NCBI RefSeq assembly: GCF_011059105.1
Contig: NZ_JAALLS010000019.1
Location: forward strand, 46,751-95,712
Source: Fodinibius halophilus
Lineage (GTDB): Bacteria; Bacteroidota; Rhodothermia; Balneolales; Balneolaceae
Direction of reading: 5' to 3'
Length of the DNA: 48,962 bases
The notes below the pieces were generated by a model. The model was not told the DNA's origin, ran no database searches, and saw only the letters and a program-made list of their open reading frames with translations. Positions 18,781 to 28,235 of the stretch are shown here, piece after piece (the first letter of the stretch is position 1; every line of letters starts with the position of its first letter). Made by a program: the position numbers and the translations under genes.

Positions 18781-21150
18781 CTAATCATTTTCGCCGATCA
18801 CATATTCAGGAGGCGTTACGCCTTTCAGGTGCTTCACAAAATAATCCCAGCGCTTATTCATAAAGTAGTTACGGGCATACCCAAAGCCGTGCCCCACATT
18901 GGGGATCATCAACATATCGAAATCCTTATTGGCCCTGATGAGTGCTTCGGCTACCAACAGCGTATTTGTGGGCGGCACATTGTCGTCCATCATCCCATGG
19001 GCAATTAAGAGTTTTCCTTCCAGGTTTTCAGCCAACAACTGGTTCGCCTGCTTGTCGTAGTTATCGCCCTGAGCAAAACGGGCCAGCTCTTTCTTATTAA
19101 CATCTTCGTTCTCTCTTAGTAAACCATGCCACTTTTCACCCCAGTCGGCTTCATAGTTTCGGTTATCGTGATTACCGGCACCTGAAACGGCTACCTTATA
19201 AAAATCAGGATATTCGAGAATAGCCCGGGTAGAAGCAAAACCGCCACCGGAGTGCCCCCAAATACCTACGCGGGTAGTATCCAGCCAGGAGTGACGATCG
19301 GCCAGCTGCCTGATGGTAGTAATCTGATCGGGCAGCCCGTTATCGCCCATATCACCATAGTATGCATCGTGGAATGACTTTGATCGACCGGGCGTCCCCA
19401 TCGCATCAACTTCTACAACAATAAATCCGAGTTCAGCTACCGCTTGTTTATCAGAACGTGACGGCATAAATGATCGTCCGCCCACACTACCCGATTGTGG
19501 TCCGGGGTACAGGTAGTTTAGCACCGGGTATGACTTGTCGGGATCAAAATCGGACGGCTTGTACATCAGTCCATAGAGGTTTGTTTCTCCATCCCGCGCT
19601 TTCACTGTAAACGGCTCGGGCGCAACCCAACCGCTCTCCTTCAGCTCACTGATATCTTCCTTTTCCAAGGTCATCACTTTTTCGCCATCCGTGTTTCTAA
19701 CCACGGTTACCGACGGCGTATCGGGTGTAGAATAATAATCCGTGAAATAGTCTTTCGATTGTGACCAGGTAATCCGGTGATTCTTTTGCTCGGGCGTTAA
19801 GTTCTGTAATCCAGAGCCATCCAGATTAATCTTATATTGATAGTGATAATAGGGATTCCCTTTCTCTCGGTTGGCTCCGGTAAAATAGACCATGCGTTCA
19901 TCTTCATCCACATGCTGCAAGTCCAGAACACGCCAATCCCCTTTGGTTATTTGATGCTTTAGCTCCCCGCTATTCAGATCATACAAATATAAATGTCCCC
20001 AGTTATCGCGCTCCGAAAACCAGATTACCTCATCGGTATCATCCAGTACCATCCAGCTTTCCGTACTATAGCCGGATTCAAAATAGGTGTCGACCTCCTC
20101 ACGCAACACATCCCGCACTTCTCCTGTCTGGGCATCAGCTACACGCAGTTGGGCAACCTGGTGATTGCGTGATGAAGATACAAAAGCCAGCTGCTCTCCA
20201 TCATTGATCCACTCGTTATCGAGAAAGCGTCCACCCCAGTCTGCAATATGATCGGAGATGGTAGAGCGGTGATAGTCGGGATCCATATCTAGCTCCACCA
20301 CCTCGGGATTATCACCCAGGTGCACAATTACGCGCTCAATTTTAAAAACAGTGCTGTCGCCGGGCAACGGGTACTTCCATCGCTGCAGATCAGAATGTCC
20401 TACCTTTGTATTATAGAGATACATCTCTTTAACGTCGCGACTATCATGACGAAAGGTAGCAAGTTTTTCAGAATTCGGTCCCCAAAGCAGCACCGGCGTA
20501 TCACTTTTCACCCATCCGGCATTATTGGTGGCATATCCATAGTACCGCTCACCGTCGGTAGTCAACTGGGTATGCTCCCCGGTTTCGGTATCGCGCACCC
20601 AAAGGTTATAATCCTTGATATATGCGGCTTTTTTGCCGTCCGGCGACAATACCTCATTCCTCTTTTTCTTTTGGGCAAGCTTTGTCGTTTTATAATCTGA
20701 AAAATCGGTTTCATAGCGCTTCCCCATAAAATGATAGCGTAACTTATTGCCCCCATCAGTGAGAGACACCGAGCGCAAAGGAAGTTTGCCGGGCTCCATT
20801 TCCTGATTCGTTTCTTCTGCCAGGCTTTTGGCCAAACGCTTGTGATCAAACGCTTTCTCTTTCTCTCCAGTCTGTGGGTTAGCTTTATAATATACTTTAC
20901 CATCGGGCGTGCGCGTATTATATATTAAAACGTTTCCCGAACTCCAGTTTTGCCCCACCACCCGATTATATACTTTGTCAGAAGTATGCTGTCTCAAAAA
21001 CTGCTCTGCACGTTTATAATCTTCTCCCGTAACTGTTGAAGTACTGGAGCCTACTTGTACAGAAACCGAAGCCTGTTGTAACGCCCACCCCGAAGTTACC
21101 GAGAAGGACATAAGAAAAGCTGTCAGAAAAAGTATGAGTAACCGTTGCAT
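18781..21150 (-). CDS. Secreted S9 (DPP-IV-like) dipeptidyl peptidase
   Basis: A 789-residue exported serine peptidase. It has a signal peptide (MQRLLILFLTAFLMSF...), a DPPIV_N beta-propeller (about 100-500, with SPDGKKAAYIKDYNLWV and EVIWFSERDNWGHLYLYDL) and a C-terminal alpha/beta hydrolase. The nucleophile is Ser634 in GIWGHSGGGFAS; Asp lies in HGMMDDNVPP and His in NVGHGFG. Such enzymes cleave X-Pro or similar dipeptides from peptide N-termini in the periplasm. The gene converges on the carbonic anhydrase and diverges from mraZ; the shared 482-nt spacer holds MraZ-type boxes nearer to it (21358-21372). Confidence 0.93.
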   Translation of the reverse strand: MQRLLILFLTAFLMSFSVTSGWALQQASVSVQVGSSTSTVTGEDYKRAEQFLRQHTSDKVYNRVVGQNWSSGNVLIYNTRTPDGKVYYKANPQTGEKEKAFDHKRLAKSLAEETNQEMEPGKLPLRSVSLTDGGNKLRYHFMGKRYETDFSDYKTTKLAQKKKRNEVLSPDGKKAAYIKDYNLWVRDTETGEHTQLTTDGERYYGYATNNAGWVKSDTPVLLWGPNSEKLATFRHDSRDVKEMYLYNTKVGHSDLQRWKYPLPGDSTVFKIERVIVHLGDNPEVVELDMDPDYHRSTISDHIADWGGRFLDNEWINDGEQLAFVSSSRNHQVAQLRVADAQTGEVRDVLREEVDTYFESGYSTESWMVLDDTDEVIWFSERDNWGHLYLYDLNSGELKHQITKGDWRVLDLQHVDEDERMVYFTGANREKGNPYYHYQYKINLDGSGLQNLTPEQKNHRITWSQSKDYFTDYYSTPDTPSVTVVRNTDGEKVMTLEKEDISELKESGWVAPEPFTVKARDGETNLYGLMYKPSDFDPDKSYPVLNYLYPGPQSGSVGGRSFMPSRSDKQAVAELGFIVVEVDAMGTPGRSKSFHDAYYGDMGDNGLPDQITTIRQLADRHSWLDTTRVGIWGHSGGGFASTRAILEYPDFYKVAVSGAGNHDNRNYEADWGEKWHGLLRENEDVNKKELARFAQGDNYDKQANQLLAENLEGKLLIAHGMMDDNVPPTNTLLVAEALIRANKDFDMLMIPNVGHGFGYARNYFMNKRWDYFVKHLKGVTPPEYVIGEND

Positions 21151-21357
21151 AATATATTAGTAGTTAATTGTTAAGATGATTCTCAGAATTGTAATGTCGC
21201 ACATCCTTCTTACATTCCAAGTGCTCTGTAAATTATTTATCCAAGGATAATCTATTGAAAATGCGAAGGCAATGTTTTGTCCAATGTTTAAAAAGTTGTA
21301 ACGTAATCATGCGTTGCAACTATATAGCTCAGCTTTTTATCCCTAAATAAAAAACTC

Positions 21358-21372
21358 TACCACTTTCTACCA
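21358..21372 (-). promoter_or_regulatory. Second pair of MraZ-type boxes, inverted
   Basis: On the minus strand, TGGTA (21372-21368) and TGGTA (21362-21358) are spaced by 5 nt, a 10-nt period identical to that of the main MraZ boxes, and TGGTA is also the middle main box. They point towards the divergent peptidase gene, 208 nt from its start. Confidence 0.35.
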
Positions 21373-21522
21373 CGGCAATGCCAAATCGATACAAAAAACG
21401 GTTTATCTTCTAAACAAGATTACCAAATCCCCTATACGTCCTATAGCCCCCCTTTTAGGTAATAGACAAAATCATCCCGCCTACCGTTTTTGAGAATATT
21501 TTAATCTTTCTGAAATCAACCC

Positions 21523-21578
21523 TTGACATATTACACCCTTTCGGGGTACATTGTGGGGTGAAGTGGTAGAATGTGGGA
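21523..21578 (+). promoter_or_regulatory. mraZ promoter with three MraZ boxes
   Basis: TTGACA at 21523-21528 and TACATT at 21547-21552 form a promoter candidate (18-nt spacing; the latter also resembles TAnnTTTG). Immediately downstream are three direct repeats on a strict 10-nt period: TGGGG (21554-21558), TGGTA (21564-21568) and TGGGA (21574-21578). This is the known TGGGN-N5 operator layout bound by MraZ, and here it would autoregulate the whole dcw operon. Confidence 0.8.
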
Positions 21579-21632
21579 GTTCATATCCACGATCGAATTC
21601 GATAACAATGCTGTAATTCTGGGGATCCATAT

Positions 21633-22100
21633 ATGCCTAGCTTTAAAGGCGAATACGAACATAGTGTTGATAATAAAGGACGCGTTAGCTTCCCGGCTAA
21701 ACTGCGTAAAGCTCTGAATCCCCAAGCGAAAGAGCACTTTACTATAGTACGAGGTCTTGACAAATGCCTTTATCTCTACCCAGAAGATGAATGGCAGCAA
21801 GTTGAAGACCAGCTTTCCCAGATAAACAGCTTTACAAAAAAAGGTCGCACACTCAAGCGTAACTTTCTTCGCTTTGCAGTTGATGTAAACCTGGATAACC
21901 AGAATCGCATTCCACTTCCTTCACAACTTACAGAATGGGCCGGCATCGACGGTAAAGCCATATTTATTGGCACAGGCGAACGTGTTGAAATATGGTCGCC
22001 AGAGGAACTCAAGCCCGTTGATGACGACCTGGACTTTGAATCGTACCAAGAACTTTTTGAGGGCGTAATGGGTGACGATGACAGCCATGAACAACAATGA
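21633..22100 (+). CDS. mraZ: MraZ, dcw-cluster transcriptional regulator
   Basis: A 155-residue DNA-binding protein with two AbrB-like repeats, each with the DxxxR signature: DNKGRVSFPAKLR (about residues 14-26) and DNQNRIPLPSQL (about 90-101). It typically forms rings and represses the dcw promoter through TGGGN repeats, which are present at 21554-21578. First gene of the cluster; its end overlaps the start of rsmH. The acidic C-terminal tail (DDDSHEQQ) is longer than in many homologues. Confidence 0.95.
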   Translation: MPSFKGEYEHSVDNKGRVSFPAKLRKALNPQAKEHFTIVRGLDKCLYLYPEDEWQQVEDQLSQINSFTKKGRTLKRNFLRFAVDVNLDNQNRIPLPSQLTEWAGIDGKAIFIGTGERVEIWSPEELKPVDDDLDFESYQELFEGVMGDDDSHEQQ

Positions 22101-23022
22101 CACATATTATGAACATCATCCGGTACTGCTTGATGAGTCCGTAGAATACCTTATTACGGACCCCAGCGGTATCTATATTGATGCTACCCTAGGCGGTGGA
22201 GGACACAGCCAGGCATTGTTATCTGCACTCAATAACGACGCCCAACTTATTGGTATCGATCAGGATGACGAAGCCCTCGCTGCAGCAAACTCCCGCATTG
22301 GCGATGATCCCCGCTTCTCATCCGTTAAAGGTAATTTCGGCTATCTTTCCAGGCTGCTCCCCCCAGAACTGCATGGAAACGTTAGCGGAATTCTCCTGGA
22401 TCTGGGCGTTTCTACGCACCAGATAAAAGAAGAAGAACGCGGTTTCACCTTCCAAAAAGAAGGTCCGCTGGATATGCGCATGAGTAACCTCCGTGGCGTA
22501 ACGGCATATCAAGTAGTTAACGAATACTCCTACGAAGATCTTCGTGATGTCATCTTCCACTACGGCGAAGAGCGAATGAGTCGCCAAATTGCTCGCGAGA
22601 TAATTGATCGTCGTCCTATCGAAACGACGACCGAGCTTCGTGAGGCTGTAGAAGCCGTTGTCAAGGGCCAATACCAAATAAAAAGTGTGGCTCGTGTATT
22701 CCAGGGAATCCGTATAGAGGTAAACAGAGAACTGGATATGCTGCGACAAGTGCTGGAACAAGCCCTTGAACTTTTGACCATTGATGGTCGCATTGTTGCC
22801 ATTAGCTATCACTCACTTGAAGATCGAATCGTCAAGAGATTTTTTAAAGCAGGCAACCATGAAGGAAAAATCGAGAAGGATTTTTATGGCAACCCCCAGA
22901 ATCCCATAGAAGAGATCTCTGGCGGGATTATTCGTCCTACCGAAGAAGAAATAGAACGAAATTCTGCTGCACGAAGCGCCAAAATGCGCGTTGCACAGAA
23001 GATAGAAGAGCCAGAGGTGTAG
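22087..23022 (+). CDS. rsmH: 16S rRNA (cytosine1402-N4)-methyltransferase
   Basis: About 311 residues from the ATG at 22087 (alternatives ATG 22078 and GTG 22072). RsmH methylates C1402 of 16S rRNA. The SAM-binding motif ATLGGGGHSQALL lies near residue 33, followed by GILLDLGVSTHQ, the RGFTFQKEGPLDMRM loop and the late signatures VARVFQGIRIEVNREL and SYHSLEDRIVKRFF. The start overlaps mraZ by 14 nt, consistent with translational coupling. ftsL follows after 1 nt. Confidence 0.95.
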   Translation: MNNNDTYYEHHPVLLDESVEYLITDPSGIYIDATLGGGGHSQALLSALNNDAQLIGIDQDDEALAAANSRIGDDPRFSSVKGNFGYLSRLLPPELHGNVSGILLDLGVSTHQIKEEERGFTFQKEGPLDMRMSNLRGVTAYQVVNEYSYEDLRDVIFHYGEERMSRQIAREIIDRRPIETTTELREAVEAVVKGQYQIKSVARVFQGIRIEVNRELDMLRQVLEQALELLTIDGRIVAISYHSLEDRIVKRFFKAGNHEGKIEKDFYGNPQNPIEEISGGIIRPTEEEIERNSAARSAKMRVAQKIEEPEV

Positions 23023-23023
23023 C

Positions 23024-23458
23024 ATGCTTATAAAATCTCCACTCAAAAAAGAAAAGGTAAAACAAAATAAACGTCGTTCTTCTTCGAAAGATAAGAAACG
23101 AAGTACCATCAAAGGGGCAGCCCGTTCAAAGGGAAATCACTATGGCAGACGAAAACAACCTGGCAACCAAGACAGTGGATTTTCGTTCCCCAAGCTAAAG
23201 CCGTGGAAAGTTATCGTCGGCGCTCTTGCAATTGGCGCACTTGGCATCCTGTACCTGAACCATGTGTTCGCTACACAACAGTTGTTACAAGAAGTACAGC
23301 AACTGGAACGCGAGTACAATCAGGTTAAACGGATGCATGAAGACTATCGGCTTACCTACGATCGGATGATCGGGCCGGCCGATATTTATGAAAATGCAAA
23401 AGATGCAGGATTCATCAATGGCGGACCTGCAGAAAAAGTAATTGAGGTGGAAAAGTAA
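23024..23458 (+). CDS. ftsL: FtsL-like division protein
   Basis: A 144-residue bitopic membrane protein. It has a long, very basic cytoplasmic tail (residues 1-60), one transmembrane helix at about 63-83 (VIVGALAIGALGILYLNHV) and a coiled-coil (84-115). Sequence similarity to FtsL is low in this protein family in general; assignment rests on topology and on position between rsmH and ftsI, directly abutting ftsI. FtsL partners FtsB and FtsQ and activates FtsW-FtsI. Confidence 0.75.
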   Translation: MLIKSPLKKEKVKQNKRRSSSKDKKRSTIKGAARSKGNHYGRRKQPGNQDSGFSFPKLKPWKVIVGALAIGALGILYLNHVFATQQLLQEVQQLEREYNQVKRMHEDYRLTYDRMIGPADIYENAKDAGFINGGPAEKVIEVEK

Positions 23459-25621
23459 ATGCGAAAAGAACGTTCTGCCATATTAAACAGGATGTTTATC
23501 GTCTTTGGGCTGGTACTTTTGGTACCTTGTGCCATTGGTGTACAACTTTTTCGCGTAAACTTTATAGAAGGTCCCGAACTTCGCCAACTCTGGAGCGAAC
23601 AAGCCATTGACTACATCCCCATTCCGGCCCAAAGAGGAAACATCTATAGTACGGATGGCAGCTTGCTGGCAACAAATTCTGTAGCCTATAAAATTGCGAT
23701 CGACCCTAAAATAGGCGGACTTGAACAATCTCAAATTTCACAAGTTTGTGATACCCTGGCAAAATACACCTCGCAATCTTCCTACCAATACTCACAGAAG
23801 ATTCGCAGCGCATCGCCCCGTTCCCGCTATATAGTACTGGGCAAGAATGTAGGGCCTGAGGCACACCAAGCGTTACAGCAGATGAATATTCGCGGTGTCA
23901 TTCTGGAAGAAAATTATAAGAGACGGTATAATTTCGGATCTCTTGCCGCTCATACTCTCGGCTTTGTCAACCATAACACCCAAGGTATCACGGGACTTGA
24001 GAAAAAGTACGACAACCGACTCAGTGGTGAAGATGGTGTACAGCAAGTTCGGCGAGAACGAAATGGACGTATTTCTTCATATGTAGGAGCACCGACCAAA
24101 AAACCACAACAAGGGCAATCGCTCCACTCCACCATTAATGCCCATATTCAAGCAATTGTTGAAGAAGAACTTAAAGCCGGGATAGACCGAACGAGATCAT
24201 CCTACGGTTCTGCTATTGTTATGGATCCCAATACAGGAGCTATTAAAGCGATGGCTAATTATCCCACATTCAACCCCAATAATCCTGCTTCCCTTAACAG
24301 CACGAACCGCAGGAACTTTGCGATCTCGGATATGATCGAACCCGGCTCTACTTTTAAATTGGTTACTGCTATAGCCGCTGTTGAGCAGCAAAAAGTGCAA
24401 TTTTCCGAATCTTTTGAAACTCCTGAAGACGGGAAAACAAAAATTCACGGTCAGTGGATGCGTGATCACGAACCCCTGGGAACACTTACCTTCCCCGAGG
24501 TCATCCAGAAGTCATCTAACGTGGCTACGGCAGAAATCGCCATGCGGCTTTCCAAGGATACGTTCTACCAGTATGCCCGCAACCTGGGTTTTGGCACCCC
24601 TACAAATATCGATCTGCCGAACGAAGAAACCGGTCGGCTGCCCAAACCGTACGAATGGAGCGAAGTGTCACTTCCATGGATGTCTATTGGGTATGAGCTC
24701 CAGGTAACGCCCTTGCAACTGGCCCAAGCTTATGCAGCATTTGCTAATACAGGCCAAATGATGCGGCCATACCTTGTTGATAAAATCACTGACAAACAAG
24801 GCAATATCACCTGGGAACATGAAGATGTAGAAGTGCGCCAAATCGCCGAGCGTGAGACATTGGAGCAGCTGTACCCGGTATTCCGCAGTGTTGTTACAGA
24901 CTCGGGCACAGCAAAATATGCCCAGATCCAAGGACTTCCTATTGCCGGAAAAACGGGTACCGCCCAAAAACTTATTGACGGGCAATACCGCAGTGAATAT
25001 CGATCTTCTTTTGTGGGATTTTTTCCGGCTCAAAACCCAAAATATGTATGCCTTGTAGTTCTCGATAACCCCGACACTTACCCCCCTTACGGTGGTGTTA
25101 CAGCGGGACCGATCTTCCGTGAATCGGCGAAACGTATTGCAGGACTTGATAACGAAATTGAAAAACAGATTATCGAAAGCGAATCAACAAGCAAAACCTG
25201 GGCCCATGCTCCTGACTTATCAGGCCTCACAAAGAAGGAAGCCCAATCACTGCTTGCAAAACAGGAATTAGAATATAAGACCGACGGAGATGGCAACTGG
25301 ATCAGCGGACAACAACCCGAAGCTGGTGCAAAACTATCTCCAAAAGATAAAATCACGCTTGAACTTTCAAACACCGTCGCCGTTGCCGATACCTCCGAGC
25401 TTCCTGACGGCTACTCCATCATACCCGATGTGGGTGGCATGAGCATGCGTAAAGCAACAGTAGTAATTCACGCCCGAGGATTCGAAACCAAGATGATTGG
25501 TTCTGGAACAGTTTATAGCCAGTTCCCACGGCCCGGCGATATGATGAAACAAGGCCGGACTATTACGGTTCGCGGTAAAGCAAAAGCAATGGAAACCCTG
25601 ACTAGCAAAACCACAAAGTGA
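23459..25621 (+). CDS. ftsI: Division transpeptidase FtsI (PBP3) with PASTA domains
   Basis: A 720-residue septal peptidoglycan transpeptidase. N-terminal membrane anchor (about 12-30), dimerisation domain (RGNIYSTDGSLLATN), then the catalytic domain: SxxK as Ser297-Lys300 (EPGSTFKL), the SSN motif after PEVIQK, and KTG from Lys498 (GKTGTAQK). Two C-terminal PASTA-like repeats are visible (from APDLSGLTKKEA and IPDVGGMSMRKA). It starts right after ftsL's stop and overlaps murE by GTGA. Confidence 0.95.
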   Translation: MRKERSAILNRMFIVFGLVLLVPCAIGVQLFRVNFIEGPELRQLWSEQAIDYIPIPAQRGNIYSTDGSLLATNSVAYKIAIDPKIGGLEQSQISQVCDTLAKYTSQSSYQYSQKIRSASPRSRYIVLGKNVGPEAHQALQQMNIRGVILEENYKRRYNFGSLAAHTLGFVNHNTQGITGLEKKYDNRLSGEDGVQQVRRERNGRISSYVGAPTKKPQQGQSLHSTINAHIQAIVEEELKAGIDRTRSSYGSAIVMDPNTGAIKAMANYPTFNPNNPASLNSTNRRNFAISDMIEPGSTFKLVTAIAAVEQQKVQFSESFETPEDGKTKIHGQWMRDHEPLGTLTFPEVIQKSSNVATAEIAMRLSKDTFYQYARNLGFGTPTNIDLPNEETGRLPKPYEWSEVSLPWMSIGYELQVTPLQLAQAYAAFANTGQMMRPYLVDKITDKQGNITWEHEDVEVRQIAERETLEQLYPVFRSVVTDSGTAKYAQIQGLPIAGKTGTAQKLIDGQYRSEYRSSFVGFFPAQNPKYVCLVVLDNPDTYPPYGGVTAGPIFRESAKRIAGLDNEIEKQIIESESTSKTWAHAPDLSGLTKKEAQSLLAKQELEYKTDGDGNWISGQQPEAGAKLSPKDKITLELSNTVAVADTSELPDGYSIIPDVGGMSMRKATVVIHARGFETKMIGSGTVYSQFPRPGDMMKQGRTITVRGKAKAMETLTSKTTK

Positions 25622-27099
25622 CTTACGAAAAACTCATATCCCTTTGTAAGCCAATTGACGTCTCCGGACCGGAGCCGACTGCCATTGGTGCGCTTACCCA
25701 GGATTCTCGTGCAGTGGAAGAAGGAGATGTTTTTATTGCCGTTCGTGGGTTCAATGTTGACGGCCATATCTTTATTGAAGATGCAGTAGAAAATGGGGCC
25801 TCGGTAATCATTTGTGAAGAGTCATACTATACCGATAAAGAGGTTTGTGTACTGGAGGTAGAAGATACCCGATTACTTGTCGGAAAACTAGCCCAGGCAT
25901 TTGAAGGGAATCCCGCGGATCGACTTACCATCATCGGCATTACCGGAACAAACGGTAAAACGACTGTAGCGACCCTGGTATTTCAGGTACTGCAACAGCT
26001 GGGAGAGCAGCCATCCCTGCTTGGCACTGTAGCAAAACGCATTGGCAACGAAGAACTCAGGAGCTTGCTTACTACTTCAGATCCTATTGAGCTGGCCGCT
26101 GATATGGCCAAAATGGTAGAAACAAATTCTACGCACCTGGTAATGGAGGTCTCGTCTCATGCACTTGACCAAGAACGCGTGGCAGGAGTTAACTTTGATA
26201 TAGCTGTATTTACCAATTTAAGCCACGATCATCTTGACTATCACGACGACCTTAAATCCTATGCGGCATCAAAGAAGAAATTATTCGACAATCTCGATGA
26301 CGATGCGCATGCTATTATTAACGGGGATGACGACCAGGCTGCCTTTATTACAATGGATTGTTCGGCAAAGGTTATTGATTTCAGCTTTAATAAGGCCCTT
26401 GATGTTGAATGTCAGATCTTGTCAAATAGCATTGAAGGGGTCGTCACCCGTATAGGCGACCAAGTTATTGAAAGTCCACTGATTGGTGCCTTTAACGCCT
26501 ATAATATTGCAGAGGCATTTTTAATCTGTAGAGCGCTGGGATATGAAAAAGAAGCTATAGCTAACGCCCTGGAAACAGCATCAGGTGCTGCAGGTCGCCT
26601 GGAACGGGTCCAAGAATCCGCGAATGGAAATAACCCCGTTGTATTAGTGGACTACGCTCACACCCCTGATGCACTTGAAAATGTAGTACAAACACTGGCA
26701 GAACTCAAACAAGAAAACCAGCTATTGCACACCATCTTTGGATGTGGCGGTGACAGAGATAAAACGAAGCGCCCCAAAATGGCTAAAATCGCCGAACGCT
26801 ATAGCGATAAAGTGACGGTGACATCCGATAATCCCAGAAGCGAAGATCCCGATGAAATTATTGACGAGATCATGGTCGGTTTTGAGGAAACCGATAGTGC
26901 CGAACGTATAACCGACCGCAGAGAAGCAATTGAGAAAGCTGTTAAAGATGGTGACCATCACACCATGATTTTAATTGCCGGCAAAGGCCACGAAACATAC
27001 CAGGAAGTGCAAGGCCAACGCCACGATTTTGACGACCGGGCTATTGCTAGTAAAGCCCTGGCAAGCAGGAACTCCAATCAAAATATTGGAGGTTCTTGA
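25618..27099 (+). CDS. murE: UDP-MurNAc-tripeptide ligase MurE
   Basis: A 493-residue Mur ligase that adds the third residue of the peptidoglycan stem. The GTG start overlaps the ftsI stop (GTGA). The P-loop GITGTNGKTTVATL lies near residue 108. The selectivity motif DNPR (Asp404-Arg407) indicates meso-diaminopimelate as substrate. HTPDALENV and GKGHETYQ are further family marks. A Shine-Dalgarno-like GGAGG in its last codons serves mraY. Confidence 0.95.
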   Translation: MTYEKLISLCKPIDVSGPEPTAIGALTQDSRAVEEGDVFIAVRGFNVDGHIFIEDAVENGASVIICEESYYTDKEVCVLEVEDTRLLVGKLAQAFEGNPADRLTIIGITGTNGKTTVATLVFQVLQQLGEQPSLLGTVAKRIGNEELRSLLTTSDPIELAADMAKMVETNSTHLVMEVSSHALDQERVAGVNFDIAVFTNLSHDHLDYHDDLKSYAASKKKLFDNLDDDAHAIINGDDDQAAFITMDCSAKVIDFSFNKALDVECQILSNSIEGVVTRIGDQVIESPLIGAFNAYNIAEAFLICRALGYEKEAIANALETASGAAGRLERVQESANGNNPVVLVDYAHTPDALENVVQTLAELKQENQLLHTIFGCGGDRDKTKRPKMAKIAERYSDKVTVTSDNPRSEDPDEIIDEIMVGFEETDSAERITDRREAIEKAVKDGDHHTMILIAGKGHETYQEVQGQRHDFDDRAIASKALASRNSNQNIGGS

Positions 27100-28235
27100 T
27101 GCTATACGAACTTTTACACTGGCTGGAAATCAACTATCAACCGCCCGGCTTTGGCGCATTTGAATTTATCACAACGCGAGCTGCCGTTGCTGCCGCTATG
27201 GCCCTGTTCATCAGCGTGATGATAGGTCGCCGTATTATCCAGTGGCTTGAAAAAATGCAGCTGCGCGAAGTTATTCGCGAAGATATTGGTCTCGACAATC
27301 ACTTGGGCAAAGCACATACCCCTACCATGGGTGGAATTATCATACTATTGGCTGTGCTCATCCCTGCCCTGTTTTGGATGAAGATGGACAGCGTATATAC
27401 ATGGATGATTATCCTTGTCACTTTCGTGCTGGGCGTTGTCGGTTTTGTAGATGACTATATCAAAGTTGTTAAAAAGGATAAAAGCGGCCTTAGCGGAAAG
27501 TTTAAGGTAGCCGGCCAAGTAACCGTAGGGCTTTTATTGGGATTAACCCTCTACTTTTGGCCCGACTTCCAGAGTTTCAATACGCTGTCAACAGTACCCT
27601 TTTTAAAGAGCGTGAACATTGACTATGCCTTTTTAGGAGAAGCACTCGGGTGGGTTATCTACATCCCAATGGTGATTTTTGTAATAACAGCAGTTAGCAA
27701 TGCAACCAATTTAACGGATGGTCTCGACGGACTGGCGGCAGGAACATCAGCTATAGCAGGTCTGATACTAGGTATTTTTGCATACGTTTCCGGGCGTACC
27801 GACTTTTCGGATTTTTTGAACATTATCTATCTGCCCGGGTCGGGAGAGCTGACCATCTTTTGCGCCTCATTGGTAGGAGCCTGCATGGGCTTTTTATGGT
27901 ACAACACGCACCCCGCTTCTGTTTTTATGGGAGATACCGGATCCCTGGCGCTCGGCGGATCCTTTGGTGCTCTTGCGCTTATGCTGCACAAAGAATTATT
28001 ACTGCCGATTATCTGCGGAATTTTCTTCGTGGAAACGGTATCAGTCATTATTCAAACAACGTATTTCAAATACACGAAGAAAAAGTATGGTGAAGGCAAA
28101 CGTGTATTCCTGATGACCCCTATTCACCATCATTTTGAGAAAAAAGGACTGCCGGAATCCAAAATCGTTGTTCGTTTCTGGATTATTGCGGTACTCCTCG
28201 GCATTCTAAGCCTCTTAACCCTGAAACTGCGATGA
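27099..28235 (+). CDS. mraY: Phospho-MurNAc-pentapeptide transferase MraY
   Basis: About 378 residues, ten predicted transmembrane helices; makes lipid I from UDP-MurNAc-pentapeptide and undecaprenyl phosphate. Key motifs: HTPTMGG, GFVDDYIKVVKK, NATNLTDGLDGLAAG, FMGDTGSLALGG and the cytoplasmic loop MTPIHHHFEKKG. The ATG at 27099 (TGATG overlap with murE, GGAGG about 7 nt upstream) is preferred over TTG 27096. murF, usually located between murE and mraY, is absent here. Confidence 0.96.
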   Translation: MLYELLHWLEINYQPPGFGAFEFITTRAAVAAAMALFISVMIGRRIIQWLEKMQLREVIREDIGLDNHLGKAHTPTMGGIIILLAVLIPALFWMKMDSVYTWMIILVTFVLGVVGFVDDYIKVVKKDKSGLSGKFKVAGQVTVGLLLGLTLYFWPDFQSFNTLSTVPFLKSVNIDYAFLGEALGWVIYIPMVIFVITAVSNATNLTDGLDGLAAGTSAIAGLILGIFAYVSGRTDFSDFLNIIYLPGSGELTIFCASLVGACMGFLWYNTHPASVFMGDTGSLALGGSFGALALMLHKELLLPIICGIFFVETVSVIIQTTYFKYTKKKYGEGKRVFLMTPIHHHFEKKGLPESKIVVRFWIIAVLLGILSLLTLKLR

